Shown: positions 22,376 through 35,805 of the stretch, piece after piece | How positions within the stretch are numbered: the first letter of the stretch is position 1 | Layout: every line of letters begins with the position of its first letter | Assembly: GCF_040802235.1 (NCBI RefSeq) | Contig: NC_133169.1 | Coordinates: forward strand, 42,849,034 to 42,913,033 | Length of the DNA stretch: 64,000 bases | Direction of reading: 5' to 3' | Source of the DNA: Manis javanica | Lineage: Eukaryota > Chordata > Mammalia > Pholidota > Manidae | The notes under the pieces: generated by a model | What the model was told of the DNA's origin: nothing | What the model saw: the letters and a program-made list of their open reading frames with translations, nothing else | Databases searched by the model: none | Position numbers and translations under genes: made by a program

Positions 22376-24250
22376 CATGTGAGAAATGGCCAAGATTGTG
22401 TCATGGAAATATCAAGAACTTCCAGCCTATATCACCACAACTACAATATTGCCTTTTGTCAATTGTAGAATAGTAATATTGAAGGTTATTTTCAGTTTGA
22501 TATGATTTTTAAATATAGAGTACATAGTTAACAGACATAATGAGTTTCGTCATTAGAACATAGGAGGCTTCTCAAAAGGCATACAATCTAATTATATCAG
22601 ACAGTCAGTTCAAGCACCAAGCAAGGATTACCCCTTCAGAAATACACTAAGAGTCATAAGAACACTCATGAATTGTTGGTCAATGAGATTTTTCATTATC
22701 ATTTTCCATGGAACTTAACATATCACCCTATGATACTAAAAATATTATCAAAGTATAGAAAGAAACGTGTACTCAAGGAAATGAGATAGGATTAGTCAAA
22801 TGTCAGGTAAACAGAAGGCACTGAGAAATCATCAATCGTAAATCCATTACATAATAGTTATTACTAATAACGATTGTGTTGGAAATGGTCAATATGCCCA
22901 TCCCTCACTCCATATCTTTAAATTAGATACAATCATGAGACATTCTGGAATAGGCCATTTTCCTGGAGAAGCGGGCCAAAGGAAGATGAAAGACCATGGT
23001 TCAAATACCTGGAACAAATTATCTTTCTGTGTGATTTTAGACAATTCCTCCAAGCTTAATTTCTACTTCAAATTTTGATATTTTGAAAATATCTATATTG
23101 TAGGATTCTATTAAAACTAACTGAAATCACACATTTATAATACATGAAAAATACCTGGAATATAGTTTATACCACATAAATATTTTTAATTGATAAATAT
23201 TTTTCCTATTTTAACTGTAAACTATTCAAATCTATATAGAATTAATCTCTTCCATTTCATTAGCAAAACTCTTTCAGGGGATTTCTTCCTCTACACAGTA
23301 GTTTATTTTAGATTTTCTATTTTTATACCAATTTCTTTTCTCTCTCTCATGCTGCTCTCCTCAGTGGTTCTGGCACCGACTGGCTCCCTTTCTTTTCCTG
23401 AGGTCTTTCCCTCCTCTGAGTGCAGTTTAGAGAAGCGTGCCTGGTATTTTGGCTCTAGGCTTTGATCCATATGGTTCTGCCAAATTTATTCAACAGAAAT
23501 TCTGTTTTAAAACATGATATTATTATGTATTATTTTACTGTTTTGTATTAATGTCTAGGAAAAGCAATCATTTTAGCCTAATGTCACCTAAGATGCTCCT
23601 ATGATATTAGATTTAAAATCAGTTAAACTGATGAATATGTTATCATGCAAATAAGTGTGAAAAATGTTTAAAATTAACATCACTGATTTTTCAATGCATT
23701 CAAAAGTATTTCAGCTAATGTATGCATTATTTATTGTCTAACAAAATAGGTATATGATTAAGACTTATTTCATGCTTCTAATTATTAATAACAAGTAATC
23801 TTGCTATAGTTTTATATGTGAATGAATTACACATATAATGAAACACATATAATGAAACACATATAATGAAATAGTAATGAAACAAATGTCTATGGCATAT
23901 AAACATTGTCGCATATTTATTTCTGTCTTCTGATATACTCAGTTTTATATTTAGTAATTTTATTAGGAATGGCTTAGGCATAATATACCAATTTTATGGT
24001 ATTGTCTCCAGATGTTTGTACATACTTCACATGGAAGTGAAACATACATATAACAAGTGTTTTGAGGGAATTCATCTGAAATGATAAAATTTTATACAAG
24101 TCTAATCCTGTGTGAGTACCACACCAACCAAAATATGGATAGTTTCCAAGGATTTTCTCATTTTTCATAATCACCCCTTAGATGTAACCTATAGTTTAAT
24201 ATCTGTCTCTGAAGCTTGCAGTTTTCCTGTTAATGATTTCATGTAAATTG
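22362..24250. other. Upstream flank of OR2M copy 2
   Basis: Non-coding and AT-rich. The proximal part matches 3642-4150 and should contain the promoter. A micro-repeat of three perfect 14-bp units (CACATATAATGAAA) lies at 23830-23871. No gene was recognised. The 91-residue frame at 23190-23465 has no recognisable family. Confidence 0.45.
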
Positions 24251-24279
24251 TAGGGAGTGTTGCCTTTTCTGTAGACAGA

Positions 24280-24620
24280 AATGGGTGCCACTGTGCCCTG
24301 ATCTTACCCTTTGCATCTGCCTGCTCACTGGCTCTGCTCGCCTCTGCTTTGGGACATGCCCACAAAGCCCTGACCCCGGGTGTGTGTGCAGGCTGCTCCC
24401 TTCTCCAGCCTCTTCCTTACCCAAGTCCCTGGCTGCTCTCAGACCCTCCCTTAAGTGCTTTCCACCCATGAAGCCCTCATGGCCTCTCTCTGGATATGCT
24501 GCCTGCCCAGACCTTTTTTCTTCCTCCTAAGTATTTTCCTCATTGAATACCGTAGACATTCATCTGGTTTTTTGACTGTCTCACCTCATTAGGATGCACA
24601 TTCCATGCGAGATGTTAACG
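24280..24620 (+). mobile_element. Possible L2-type LINE 3' remnant
   Basis: GC-richer stretch with the L2-like pattern CCTCTCTCTGGATATGCTGCCT, then TTTTTTGACTGTCTCACCTC and TTAGGATGCACATTCCATG, resembling the end of old L2 elements (TGTCTGTCTCCCTCACTAGAATGTAAGCTCC). Very diverged. The assignment is tentative. Confidence 0.35.
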
Positions 24621-25582
24621 AGCCACCTTCAACAGATCCATGGTGAATCCAGCATGTTCATGATAGGAAATGCTGTGTGTTTTCTTTTGTGGTTCAGATG
24701 CCCTCCTTTCTGCTCCAGCGCCTCCCTCCCCACCCCGGCAGAGGCAATGGCTGGTTTGGGGGCTGTGCATCACCTGAGGTCTATAATGACTGACCAAACC
24801 TTACACTGTGGCTGTGGGAACGAACTGTTGATGTGGAGGGACAAGTGCCAAAAGGAGAACTGCTTTCCTGGGCCGCTTCCATGTGTCTACAAGCCACGGT
24901 GCCCCAGGAGGTCCGATTGGTTTGCTTCCAACAGATCTGGGGGTGACTGTTTCTGGTAAATATTTCCTTTCTGATTGCACTTCTTGCAGAAGTAGGGAAG
25001 GGAAGGACCGTGGGACTCACATATGCAGCTTTTACAATAAAATCATGCATTTAACTTAACCTTGCTTTCATAGCTGTATCTTACTCCCTCACCCATTCTT
25101 CCCAGGAGACTTGAAGGCACTCTGAGCCCTTGTGTGGGGAATGTCTCTTCCTAGCTCCCTCTTCCATTCACATATTTGTGCTGGGACTTAGTTTTATTTA
25201 TCAATCATTTCTATGTTCTCCAACTCTAGTAATGTGTTGCAGTCTCTAATATGCTAATTAGTTCTTACCATAATGATTGTGGAAAGCATTCTTCATTGAA
25301 TTCTCAGTTACTAGAAGCCTGTCTCTAAAGTTTAAAATGTAACTTTATATTTGGACCTATCATATTGGGTTGTAATAGTTATTTTAAATGTTTTTTAAAA
25401 ACTTTTAAAAATCCTCTTCATTCTTACACAACATTGTATTATATGCAACCCCCCAAAACTAAAATTGTTAGACATAAATTAAAATTAAAACTGATTATGA
25501 TTTTCCATGCTTACTGACTGAAAATTTCTGCTCAGCAGAAAATTGCTGCACCATTGGAGTCAGTAAAATCATAGTCCATCTA
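24621..25582. other. Unit-2-specific GC-richer block and spacer
   Basis: 24634-25050 is GC-richer than its surroundings and has no match at the corresponding place in unit 1. It ends near ACAATAAAATCATGC, which holds an AATAAA signal. No protein or repeat family was recognised. From about 25080 the sequence is AT-rich, and 25500-25582 matches unit 1 around 5100. Confidence 0.35.
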
Positions 25583-27369
25583 GAGGACACTAACAAATGA
25601 AAACACATACCACGAACTTGGATAAGAAGAATTAATGTTGTCAAAATGGCCATCCTGCCCAAAGCAATCTACAGATCAATGTAATCCCTATCAAATTACT
25701 AACAGCATTCTTCAACAAACTGGAACAAATAGTTCAAAAATTCATATGGAACCACAAAGGACCCAGAATAGCCAAAGCAATCCTGAGAAAGAAGAATAAA
25801 GTGGAGGGGGGGATCTTGCTCCCCAACTTCAAGCTCTACTACAAAGTTGCAGTAATCAAGACAATTTGGTACTGGCACAAGAGCAGAGCCACAGACCAGT
25901 GGAACAGAACAGAGACTCCAGACATTAACCCAAACACATATGGTCAAGTAATATAGGATAAAGAAGCCATGGACATGCAATGGGGAAATGACAGCCTCTT
26001 TAACAGTTGGTGCTGGCAAAATTAGACAGCTACAAGTAAGAGAATGAAACTGGACCATTGTCCAACCCCATACACAAAAGTAAATTCGAAATGGATCCAA
26101 GACCTGAATGTAAGTCATGAAACTATAAAACTCTTAGAAAAAACATAGGCAAAAATCTCTTGGATATAAACATGAGTGACTTTTTCATGAACATATCTCC
26201 CTGGGCAAGGGAAACAAAAGCAAAAATGAACAAGTGGGACTATATCAATCTGAAAAGCTTCTGTACAGCAAAGGACACCATCTATAGAACAAAAAGGTAT
26301 CCTACAGTATGGGAGAATATATTTGTAAATGACAGATCCGACAAAGTGTTGACATCCAAAATATATAAAGAGCTCACACACCTCAACAAACAAAAAGCAA
26401 ATAATCTAATTAAAAAATGGGCAGAGGAACTGAACAGAAAGTTCTCCAAAGAAGAAATTCAGATGGCCAACAGACACATGAAAAGATGCTCCACATCGCT
26501 AATTATCAGAGAAATGCAAATTAAAACCACAATGAGATATCACCTCACACCAGTAAGGATCACCACCATCCAAAAGACAAACAACAACAAATGTTGGTGA
26601 GGTAGTGGAGAAAGGGGAACCCTCCTACACTGCTGGTGGGAATGTAAATTAGTTCAACCATTGTGGAAAACAATGTGGATGTTCCTCAAAAATCTCAAAG
26701 TAGAAATACCATTTGACCCAGAAATTCCACTTCTAGGAATTTATCCTAAGAATACAGCAGCCCAGTTTGAAAAGGACAGATGCAACCGTATGTTTATCAC
26801 ATCACTATTTACAGTAGTCAAGAAATGGAAACAACCTAAGTATCCATCAGTAGATGAATGGATAAAGAAGATCAGGTACATATACACAATGGAATATTAT
26901 TCAGCCATAAGAAGAAAACAAATCCTACCATTTGCAACAATGGATGGAGCGAGAGGGTATTATGCTCAGTGAAATAAACCAGGCAGAGGAAGACAAGCAC
27001 CAAATGATTTCACTCATATGTGGAGTATAAGTACAAAGAAAAAACTGAAGGAACAAAACAGCAGCAAAATCACAGAATCCAAGAATGGACTAACAGTTAC
27101 CAAAGGGAAAGGCACTGGAGAGGATGGGTGGGAAGGGAGGGATAAGCGGAGTGGGGGGTAAGAAGGGGGCATTATGAATAGCATGTATATTGTGGGGGGA
27201 GGCACGGGGAGGGCTGTGCAACACAGAGAAGACAAGTAGTGATTCTACAGTATCCTACTACGCTGATGGACAGTGACTGTAATGGGGTTTGTTGGGGGGG
27301 ACTTGGTTAAGGAGGTGCTTAGTAAACATAATGTTCCTCATGTAATTGTAGATTAATGATACAAAAAAT
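25583..27369 (+). mobile_element. 5'-truncated L1 with target-site duplication
   Basis: A 1.8-kb L1 of the same family as 12695-18710, starting inside ORF2 (CATCCTGCCCAAAGCAAT at about 25651, then [13 protein letters not shown] and EYYSAI) and ending with GATTAATGATAC plus a short A-rich tail. It is flanked by ATAGTCCATCTA at 25571-25582 and 27370-27381, a perfect 12-bp target-site duplication. The ORF2 part is broken by several stops and frame changes, so it is dead on arrival like most truncated L1s. The flank continues in unit 1 without this element, so it inserted after the tandem duplication. Confidence 0.93.
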
Positions 27370-27381
27370 ATAGTCCATCTA

Positions 27382-30300
27382 AAAGCAATATGTATGTGAT
27401 ATTTGACTTTTTCATGTCTTTGGGTTGATTTCTCTCACATCCTATGCCTTGAAATATAAATGCTACCTAAGCTGAATGGAAAAGTTAATATACATCACTT
27501 GAATATTTGCCACCTTTATTCTTTCCTAAGGTCAGAATTCAGCAATTGTGCAGCATCCTTGAATCATACAGAGTATCAGGTTCATCAGCCTTTTCACCTG
27601 GACTTAAATTATATAATTAACTAGTCTTTAAATGAGGTGATTAGGAGTGCCACGGAAGCTGTGGAGCCTGCGGAGTCCACAGAGCAGGTGCGGCTTTGAC
27701 CTGTATTTGCCTTCCTGTTTATTCTGCCTGACCAAGGCCATGTATTACTGCTGAGCCTCCATCCTACTCACACATCTGGGGTCATCTGGGGATGGATATC
27801 TGCAGCCATCTGGCCTCCACACTAAGTGTAATTGCAGTAGCTTTTAAAGGAACAATTTCTTAAGGGAGTGCTGTGATCAGTTAGCACTGGGTAGCCCTTG
27901 TCCCCATAATTAACCTTGTAATTAGGTCTCATTTGCCACCCAAGATTTTGCTCATGGTTCAACTTCACAATGCATGTAATTCAAAACACTCTGGTGTATT
28001 TTAGTACTATGTTTCTTCAAGGTCTGTCCACATAAGCAAAAACATCCCTTCATTCAGTCCATTATCAGAACCCTCTTGACAAATAGCAATGTGAGTAGAG
28101 CTAATCAACAATAATATTGTTTCCAAGATTTCATAGGGTTTTGATCAGTTTGAGGTACAGTTTTGAACTATTATCTCTCCATAAAGCAATGCAGTATTTA
28201 AACACAGTGGGAGAGAAAGCAGAGACAATGCAGTCTTCTGGTTTGTCCACAGATTCTTATTCAAGCTGAGCATGAATAGAAGGATACATGGATATTATAG
28301 GTGATTATGCCATGTTGTGTTATCTAACTTCCTATCAAAATAAGCACCACAAACTCCATTTCCTTTGCTGCTGTCTCACAGGGAACTAGGATGAACAGTG
28401 CCTCGTGGTTGTCAAGACACTTATTTCCAAACACAGTACACTCAGGGGCCTCCAAGAGAAGCTTCTGTGTGTAAACAGAGCCTCAGTCTGCTGCCCTTCG
28501 GAAAGGCTCATCAATGTATTTTATGAAAAACTCACTTTATTTGCATCTGCACCCACACACTCATATCACAGATATGACTAACTTTCTGTTTTTCTTTCTG
28601 TCCAACACACTTCTTTGGGATTTTCCCAAAGCATCATGGGATTGTATCACTTGAAAATAAAAAAATTATTTGTAGAACAGCCTTCCATTTCTTTATTGAT
28701 CTTTAGTGAGGTATTGCAGAAAATCACTCAAGCCTCTATTCCCGGATATCCATTATCCATTTCCCAGGACAAAGTCTGTCGCTTTTACTTACAGGTTCCA
28801 AAGATACAGCTTCCACATCTTCTCAGCAGGCTTCCCTTCCTAAGAATGTCTCTTTCTTCTCATCCACAATCCTTTTCCTTTGTAAATCATTTTTCATTTT
28901 TTCTTTCCTTCAAGTTCCAACATGCGTGCCCCTTTCTTTACGTGTCTTTATTCATCCTCTAGATGCAAACTCTGCATATATTGAACTTCTGAAAGATGTG
29001 TGGCCTCTGCCCATAGTCTTTAAAATAGGTACTATTATGAACCTTCAGATGAGATAAACCAGAGTTTGCAATCTTGCTATACCACCATCTTCTGTGTTAG
29101 CAGGCAGGTTAATTAACCTCTGTGCAATTATTTCATCTCTCCACCACTATTTAGAGGGTCATTATAAAAGTGTATTATTTCTTATGATATTCTCATCACA
29201 GCACTTGTATCACAGTGTATATTCATTAGATGAATAATACCTTCATTGCATATATCTTGTCATGCTTTTTTTTGCAATATTGCAGCAAGCTGCACTTTTA
29301 CTCACATGCAATAATTTTTTAAAGTATTCTTTTTTCCTTACTAGGTTGTTGGTTCTGATTGGCAAGCTATATATTTATTTTTTCATGCAGTGAGTAAACA
29401 AGGGATGCTTATACACAGGTGGAGTCCATAAAATCCCCATAAGTGACTAAAAGCACCAACAAATAGACTAGATCCACTGGGGAGTCTTGTAATAGTTTTA
29501 AACTAAACATATATTATCTTGCTCTACATAATATCTTATATTTACTTAGCATCATCATAGGTATTATTGAATTCAATAGCCATGAGAACATGTATTAAAT
29601 ATGAGAATTTTATTCTAAATTGACAGAGAATATAGGAAGATAAGTTGAATGTCAACATGAAAAACTACCTCACTTGGAGGAGGTAACAGAACTATTATGT
29701 AGCCTTTGAGGGGAATGTTGATCCACCGTACTGAACTCCAGGACTGAATAATTTTGAAGTATAAACTATTTTCCTCAGACTTTCCTTCTAGATGTTCCTA
29801 AGAAGACACAGCTTTACTTACTAAGTAACTGAAATGTTTAAATTTGGAGAGAAAACTTGCAACTTAATTTTACAAAGTCATCTGTGATTTTAATTTGCAA
29901 TCCCTCCACGTCATCCAGTCCCTTGTCTTTAATTATAGTATGCATGTAGTCACCTACTTTTCTCCCAGAGCCTCGCATAAAATTAGTTCTCTATTTTGAA
30001 AGTGTGAATTTTATTGATATTTTAGATGACAAAACAGTTTGTTGCTTTCTACATTAATAATATAAATTCCTTAATTTGTTCTGCTGTATAATGACAGACA
30101 GGGAGTTGGGTTCCTCATTTTAACATAAAATAAATAGAAATACTCCTTGGACTTCAGCCTTTATTACCTCCAAATGAACTCTGTTTAAATTCACTAATTA
30201 TTTGCAAACTGATGATTCAAGTGGTCATTTGACTTGAGATTCCTATCATAGATATTTCAACATGATTTTAATTAATTATTTTTCTTGAAAACTTACTATT

Positions 30301-31150
30301 GTGGTTACTCTTTCATGATTCTTTCTGGCTGTCTTGTCACTATCTCAAGGTACTGTATACTTGGGTCAATCCCTCCCTGGGATAATCTGATGTGCTGAGA
30401 TTTTCAGACTTGTTTTCTTTCTCTTTAGTTCATACACATGATCGCTGCATCTATATATCTTCATTCAACATTTGACTTCCAAATTCCTTTTGCTACCAAA
30501 TGCCTGCTTTCTGTATTTTTTGATATTCCTTCTTCATCTCCTATTCACTACATGAATACAGTTCCAATGCTGACTATTATCTCCCATGAATCTATTGTTG
30601 TTTTAATGTTGACAAGCTTCTACATCATCCTCTGTCCTGCTAATCATGTTCTCCACCTAGGAGTTGTGTAGGATAGAAACAATTTCCCTAGGAGGGAAAT
30701 ATCTGAGTTTTCAAAATACTGCCCAATTATGTGCAAGAATGCTTCGATTATTTTACAGTCTCAGTAGCTATGTAAACAAAAAGAGCATTTTATTTCATCA
30801 CATTCTCAAAATCATCTGATACCACTTGATTCTTTTTTAAAACTTTTGTGAGACTATTTTGTAAGAAATGGTTTTTCACTCTTACATTAATATCATTTCC
30901 TTTACTGATTCGTGTAGTCATCTCACGTATTTATTGGCCATTCAGATTTCAACTTCAATGAATTGCACTGAGTCATTAATCTATCTCTTGTGAAAGTTAA
31001 AAGGCAGGAATATAATTTCAAAAATTTCATGCAGACCTTCCAGTTGTTACAGCACCAGACCTTGGGTTGGAGTCTCTTCCTACACTGTTTTCTACCTCCA
31101 TCTAATACTACTCACCAAATTCCTGTGCTTGAAATTCTCTGAAATCAATA
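27382..31150. other. Non-coding right part of duplication unit 2
   Basis: No gene was recognised. It matches unit 1 block by block: 27640-27830 with 5455-5660, 28380-28455 with 6300-6375, 28520-28980 with 7105-7560, 29340-29510 with 7920-8110, 29900-30670 with 8480-9300, and 30690-31150 with 9330-9850. The short open frames do not correspond to frames in unit 1, which argues against coding. Confidence 0.5.
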
Positions 31151-32409
31151 ATTGAATTAATTTGCATTGTTTTATCATCTTTTACCTCTCTGTTTTGTTT
31201 TCTAAAATATACAATGTTTTCTAAGCCTTTAAATATTATAGCTGTATTTTGTATTTTTATCAGTTTCCCATAAGATTCATGCCCATGTCCCTTTGCCCAT
31301 GTTGATTTAATAACTGATTTAATTGTATATCATCCCTAACAAAGCAAGAGCTGAGATTCATGATACTAAGAGGTTTTCCTCTTTACAACCTCTCACCTCA
31401 TGTTAGTTTAAGTGTTTGTTGTTTGGGGCTTTACAAACTAATATTTCTCTAAAAATTATTTTCAAATACACTTAACTTTATGATAGCACTCTAATGTCAC
31501 CTTGAAAAGATTATCATAAACATAAGTGTAAGTTAACATAGTAAAATAGAGAAGGAAACTTATGAAAATAACTCATTTATGTATCTTAAACCCACTATAA
31601 TTTTACATACTGTTTAATAAGACATAGATGAATTTAAAGATATTAGCAAGGCTTGGAATAGTGTGTACCAAACAAATGAAATATGGATGGAAGATGGGAT
31701 TTGGACTTGGTGGTAAATATATGGTTAGATGTATCTCATTATTAACATTTACATCATTAGCCAATAGATGGAAGGCAAATACAACATAATATTAATTTTT
31801 ATAAATGTAGGAAGGGATAGTAAAATACTTGTTCTAAACATTTTTGCATTTTAGATTTCCTAACATGTTGTGTAAATTAAAGGAATGCAAGCATTTTCAA
31901 AGATTACCTCATTTACAAAATACACTTTTTTCCAAAGGGTCCTTTTTATTCATCCTTCACTCACCAGATGCCCATCACTAAGTCTTTAACAATGTCCATA
32001 CTTTTCTTGCTTCTTTTTTTGATGTTTATATTATCTCCTTTTCCTAAATCATTTCCATTTTGTTCACCTGCTGTTTTCTCACACTACCATTTTCTCTGAA
32101 CTTTATTTTTTCTTTCATGTGTTGCATTAGGTACACTTTGTCTAAATTCTTGATGTGCACCATTTGGCACTAATATTTGCCTTTTTGTCATCTAGTTTTT
32201 GCATCAGATATTATGATATCTCCTCATAACATTACATTTTAAATATTTAAGTATTTTGCTTGATACTTCATTTTTAAATATATAACTTTATGATTTTCAT
32301 AGTATGTTGTTTCCAAAGAGGATTAAAATCCATTTAGAACTTCTCCCTTTAAAACTTGCCAGGATTTATGATTGAATCATTAAAGTATACTCTGACTCCC
32401 AAGATTTGG
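31151..32409. other. AT-rich spacer
   Basis: No gene was recognised. T-rich stretches at 31950-32340 could be old antisense L1 but lack clear landmarks. Confidence 0.35.
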
Positions 32410-32785
32410 TTATTAAAGGTGATGTAGTTTCTGTTTCGGTCGGCAGTTCCTCGGAGGTTTTAGCAGTCATGTAAACAGCCTGCGTCTCCTTGGGTCACCA
32501 TGTTTTAAGAATTTCTGGGCCACAGGGAGATTAGGTGCTTCAGCCAAGAGCTTCAGTTTAGAGCCAGACTGACAGCCCACACCAACTGCCAAGTATCTGA
32601 GTGAAGGCACTTCTAGGTGACCCCAGCTCTTGTCCACGGAATCCTTCCCACACTGAACAGAGACCGACCCCATCCCCCTATGCCCCATCTGATTTCCTTA
32701 ATGACAAAGAAATGTCAACCGTATAATGTAAATGATCTTTTATTTGTTACACAGCAATATTAACCAGCATAGACTAATACAAGTA
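32410..32785 (+). mobile_element. Old LTR-like remnant (fossil)
   Basis: A moderately GC-rich body followed by GATCTTTTATTTGTTACACAGCAATATTAACCAGCATAGACTAATAC, the usual closing pattern of MaLR-type LTRs. It is diverged. The left edge is a guess. Confidence 0.45.
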
Positions 32786-34990
32786 GGGTGATAAAAAATA
32801 AATATATAAATACATGTACTGGTAGAAGTTTGAAGGACTTGACGGTAACTGTGAATGGAAGCCTGCAGGGCCTCAGAAGCATGTCAGCAGAGGCTACAGG
32901 TGTTCAAGGAGACTGTCAATGAGGGCTTAAAGAAAGTGTTATTAAAGCTGAAGAAGAGGGGACATACCTTACATAATGGCATAGGATGTCAATACTTTGC
33001 TGCCCATGTAAAGGAAATATAGGAAATACATGTAGTTATCATGATGGTGCAACAATTCTTCCAGGCAAAATACTGCCACTTGGTATTTTCTTATTGTCTA
33101 TTACAAAACAAGAAAAGATAAGTGAGCTAAAGAATAAACTGTTAAATTTAAAGAGCCAAGTCTCACTGGGTTAAGAAACAAAATTGTCATTTCCAGCCTC
33201 TCCAGATGCAAGTGATTCTCATAGTTAAGAAAAGGCACCAGGTCAAATACCAAATCCAATGTGGAATGTAAGACGCCTTATTCAGACCATCTGAAATGTA
33301 AAAGAGATATCTCATAAGACACACGGAACATAGGCAAAAGGCTTCTAAAATCTTAAGGCCATGACACAGATTCTGTGTGGTACACAGTGAGGCTCCCTAC
33401 CCTGCAGGCTTTGTCACATGTAGACTCAAAGGTTTCTAGTACCTAAAGGCTAGGCTTGAAGAGATTGATGCATCTGGTTTTCTATAATGGAGTAAAAAAC
33501 TACACAATTTACAGAAACCCCACAAAGTTTCAAAAATGATTTTTCTAGCCAGCATGAACTAAAGGAATGACACGTAATGGCTTTACCTTTCCCAAAGACA
33601 TTTTTGCCCTGCGACCTCAGCTCTTAGAACATAAGCTGCAAGCCTTTGAGTGTCCTCCCAACACATGTCTTTGGTTTTCTGAGGTCTCTGTGTCACTTAC
33701 AATAGTCTATGCCAACAGTGTGATTTGGGGTGGGAATCCTGGGACTATGCAATATCTTATCTCAGGAAGAGCTTTAGACAACTTGTAGCCACATATGCAC
33801 TTGGTCTCAACGGTGCTGCTGATCCCGTTCGCACTCCAGTCATCAAAGCTCAGAGAAGCTTCCATGGCTGTCGGTACTCTTATCCTGTTAGCAGCACGTC
33901 GCTGCTGTGTGTGTGACTCTGCTAGGACAGCTGGAAGCTCCTGTCTCCTCTCTGCGGACCCTGCCCTATCCACGCTTGCCACGGCTGACAGTAGCCTGCA
34001 TCACTTTTGATGTCGTAAAATGTAACTATGGGTTAGTGGTTTTCCTGAATTACGTGAACATTTCCATCCATTGACTGAAACTCAGCATAGTTCTGGGGAC
34101 TCTGAATCTTGTAGTTGGTGTTGGAAGCGAAGCTGGTCTTGAGGACTCCTACGCTGTGCAAGGAGTGGGCTTTATACAGTGAAAAGCTGCTTTCGGACTA
34201 CTAGACTGCTGCAGAAATCAGGCGGAAGTCTGCTCTGTTGCAAAATCAGCTACCTTACTCAAAGGGAAGCAGCACTGCGGGGGGAACTCCTAGAGCCGAG
34301 AGTGAGACCATGAGCTCAGGTGTCCTGCCCATGGGTGCCAGCCCTGGGCAAGTTCGCTGTGGATTCAAAGGGATCAAAGAAAATGACAGCAAACATTTTT
34401 CCGGGTGAAAGTGTTTGTTTCCCCGCGTGTTCTCCCAGGGGCAGGCCTAGCACTGGGACCCCCCACCCCCACCCCGCCTCCGCCCAGAGCACTGCGCAGA
34501 TCTCTCTCTATATAGCGCAGTAATGGCTCATTGCCTGCAGGTGTGGAGGCCGGCAGGTGTGGAGGCCGTAGCCTAGCAACAGGCCACTTACCTCATCAGG
34601 TGGTTTAAGCTCAGAGAGGCTCCTGGGCATAGGAACCCGACTTCCCCACATGAGAAGTATTTGCAGCCACCACACTGAGCCCGGACTGAGGCCCGTGTGC
34701 CTGACTAGACTTCAGAATCGCCATGACCAATGCCTACTTTGTAGCATTTTTTTCACCATTTGAGCAAGTGTGCTCTATTGGTGTGATCAGTGCCTCTCAC
34801 CATTGCATAGGGTTTGTGACAGGACAGGTAACTTTCTCTTTAGTTCACACGTAATCAGAGTTTTTAAAAAATGACATTCAGATCAGGCAACAAGCAACTT
34901 CACCTGAGATGGCTCATTTATCCCCAGATCTTGTTTATAGAACGAGATGATAAGGACTGATGAGTCTCGTGTCATACGAGATTGAATTTT
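32786..34990. other. Spacer with GC-rich block of unknown origin
   Basis: 32786-33550 is ordinary AT-rich DNA. From about 33560 to 34760 the composition rises, with a C-rich run at 34460-34480, a TATA-box-like CTCTATATAGCGCAG at about 34506-34520, and a tandem GGCAGGTGTGGAGGCCG-type repeat at 34540-34568. No frame gave a known protein. It could be a fossil LTR or leader sequence, or a decayed promoter. No paired repeat was found inside the window. Confidence 0.4.
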
Positions 34991-35089
34991 GTGCTTTAAA
35001 ATTTTGGGGGGCCAGGCCTTTGAAGGCAGCATGAACACATTTTGCTTTAGGGCAGGGTGCATTTACGGTGTGAACTGTGGCAGATTATT

Positions 35090-35805
35090 TTCTAAAAATC
35101 GCTGCCAGCTACATCTTCCACCCACAAATTTTCTAGAAACTTACTACTTCCCATTCAAGAAGTAAAATACATATTCCGCAGTGCTTGCATGTGGCAGGTC
35201 TCTGTTACTGCCTCAAGCAATGGAGTGTGAGCAGAAACAATGCTCTATGGTGTCTGAGGCCTATTACCTGGGCATATTCACTTTGTTCTTTTAGTAATGC
35301 TTTATCTTAGACATTTCAACCACTCTATAAACAGTCTAGTTTTCTGAAACTTTCATGATGAGAAGAAATTAGTCACCCATAGTAACATTGTGGATGAAAA
35401 GATAGGGATGATAGAGATAGAAATAGTGATGATAGAGATAGAGATGATAGAGAGAGAGAGATGATAGAGATAGAGATAAAGATAGAGATAGAGGTAGAGG
35501 TAGAGATAGAGATAGATAGAGAAAGAGAGTGATGATAGATAGATAGAGGTATAGGAAGAGGTACAGATAAGAGATAGAAGTAGACATGAGAGACATGACG
35601 GAGATTCCCAGGCATCCTCTCACTGAGTCAGACCCCTGTGCTTCCAGTGCAGTCACTCTGGCTACACAAGCTCCTTTGAGCTAGGTCCTCTGTGCAAGCA
35701 TTCCTGGATTCCTGACTCATAGAAACTCTGAGATAATAAAATATTGTTTGAAGCCAACAAGTTTGAGGAAATTGTTTCACAGCATTAAGCAACTGGAAAA
35801 GGAGC
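35090..35805 (+). mobile_element. Old LTR/MER-like remnant split by a simple repeat (fossil)
   Basis: 35190-35290 holds GGAGTGTGAGCAGAAACAATG, similar to 37235-37260 (AAAATGTGAGCAGAAATGACT). 35695-35800 ends with TCTGAGATAATAAAATATTG, then AGCCAACAAGTTTGAGGAAATTG, an LTR-type tail. The GA/GATA array sits between the two parts. Exact family not assigned. Confidence 0.4.
35395..35590. repeat. GATA/GAGA/GATGATAGA low-complexity array
   Basis: About 190 bp of interspersed GATAGA, GAGATA, GAGGTA and GATGATAGA units on the plus strand. Frames on the minus strand encoding Leu/Ser-rich strings are artefacts of it. Expected to vary in length between individuals. Confidence 0.93.

Larger units (their letters stand above)
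19770..31150. repeat. Segmental tandem duplication, unit 2
   Basis: Partner of 930-9900, in the same orientation, with the centre of the OR2M gene offset by about 18.7 kb. It is longer than unit 1 mainly because of the L1 at 25583-27369 and extra sequence at about 24240-25080. It carries the least damaged OR2M copy. Matching blocks are listed under unit 1. Edges are approximate. Confidence 0.75.

Noticed and set aside
23830-23871. Three perfect 14-bp direct repeats, CRISPR-like at first glance
   Set aside because: No spacers, eukaryotic context; a minor tandem repeat.
24594-24959. 121-residue frame with several Cys, possible exon
   Set aside because: No family recognised, no convincing splice sites, and no counterpart in the sister duplication unit.
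35369-35656. Leu/Ser-repeat proteins on the minus strand
   Set aside because: Products of the GATA/GAGA low-complexity array.
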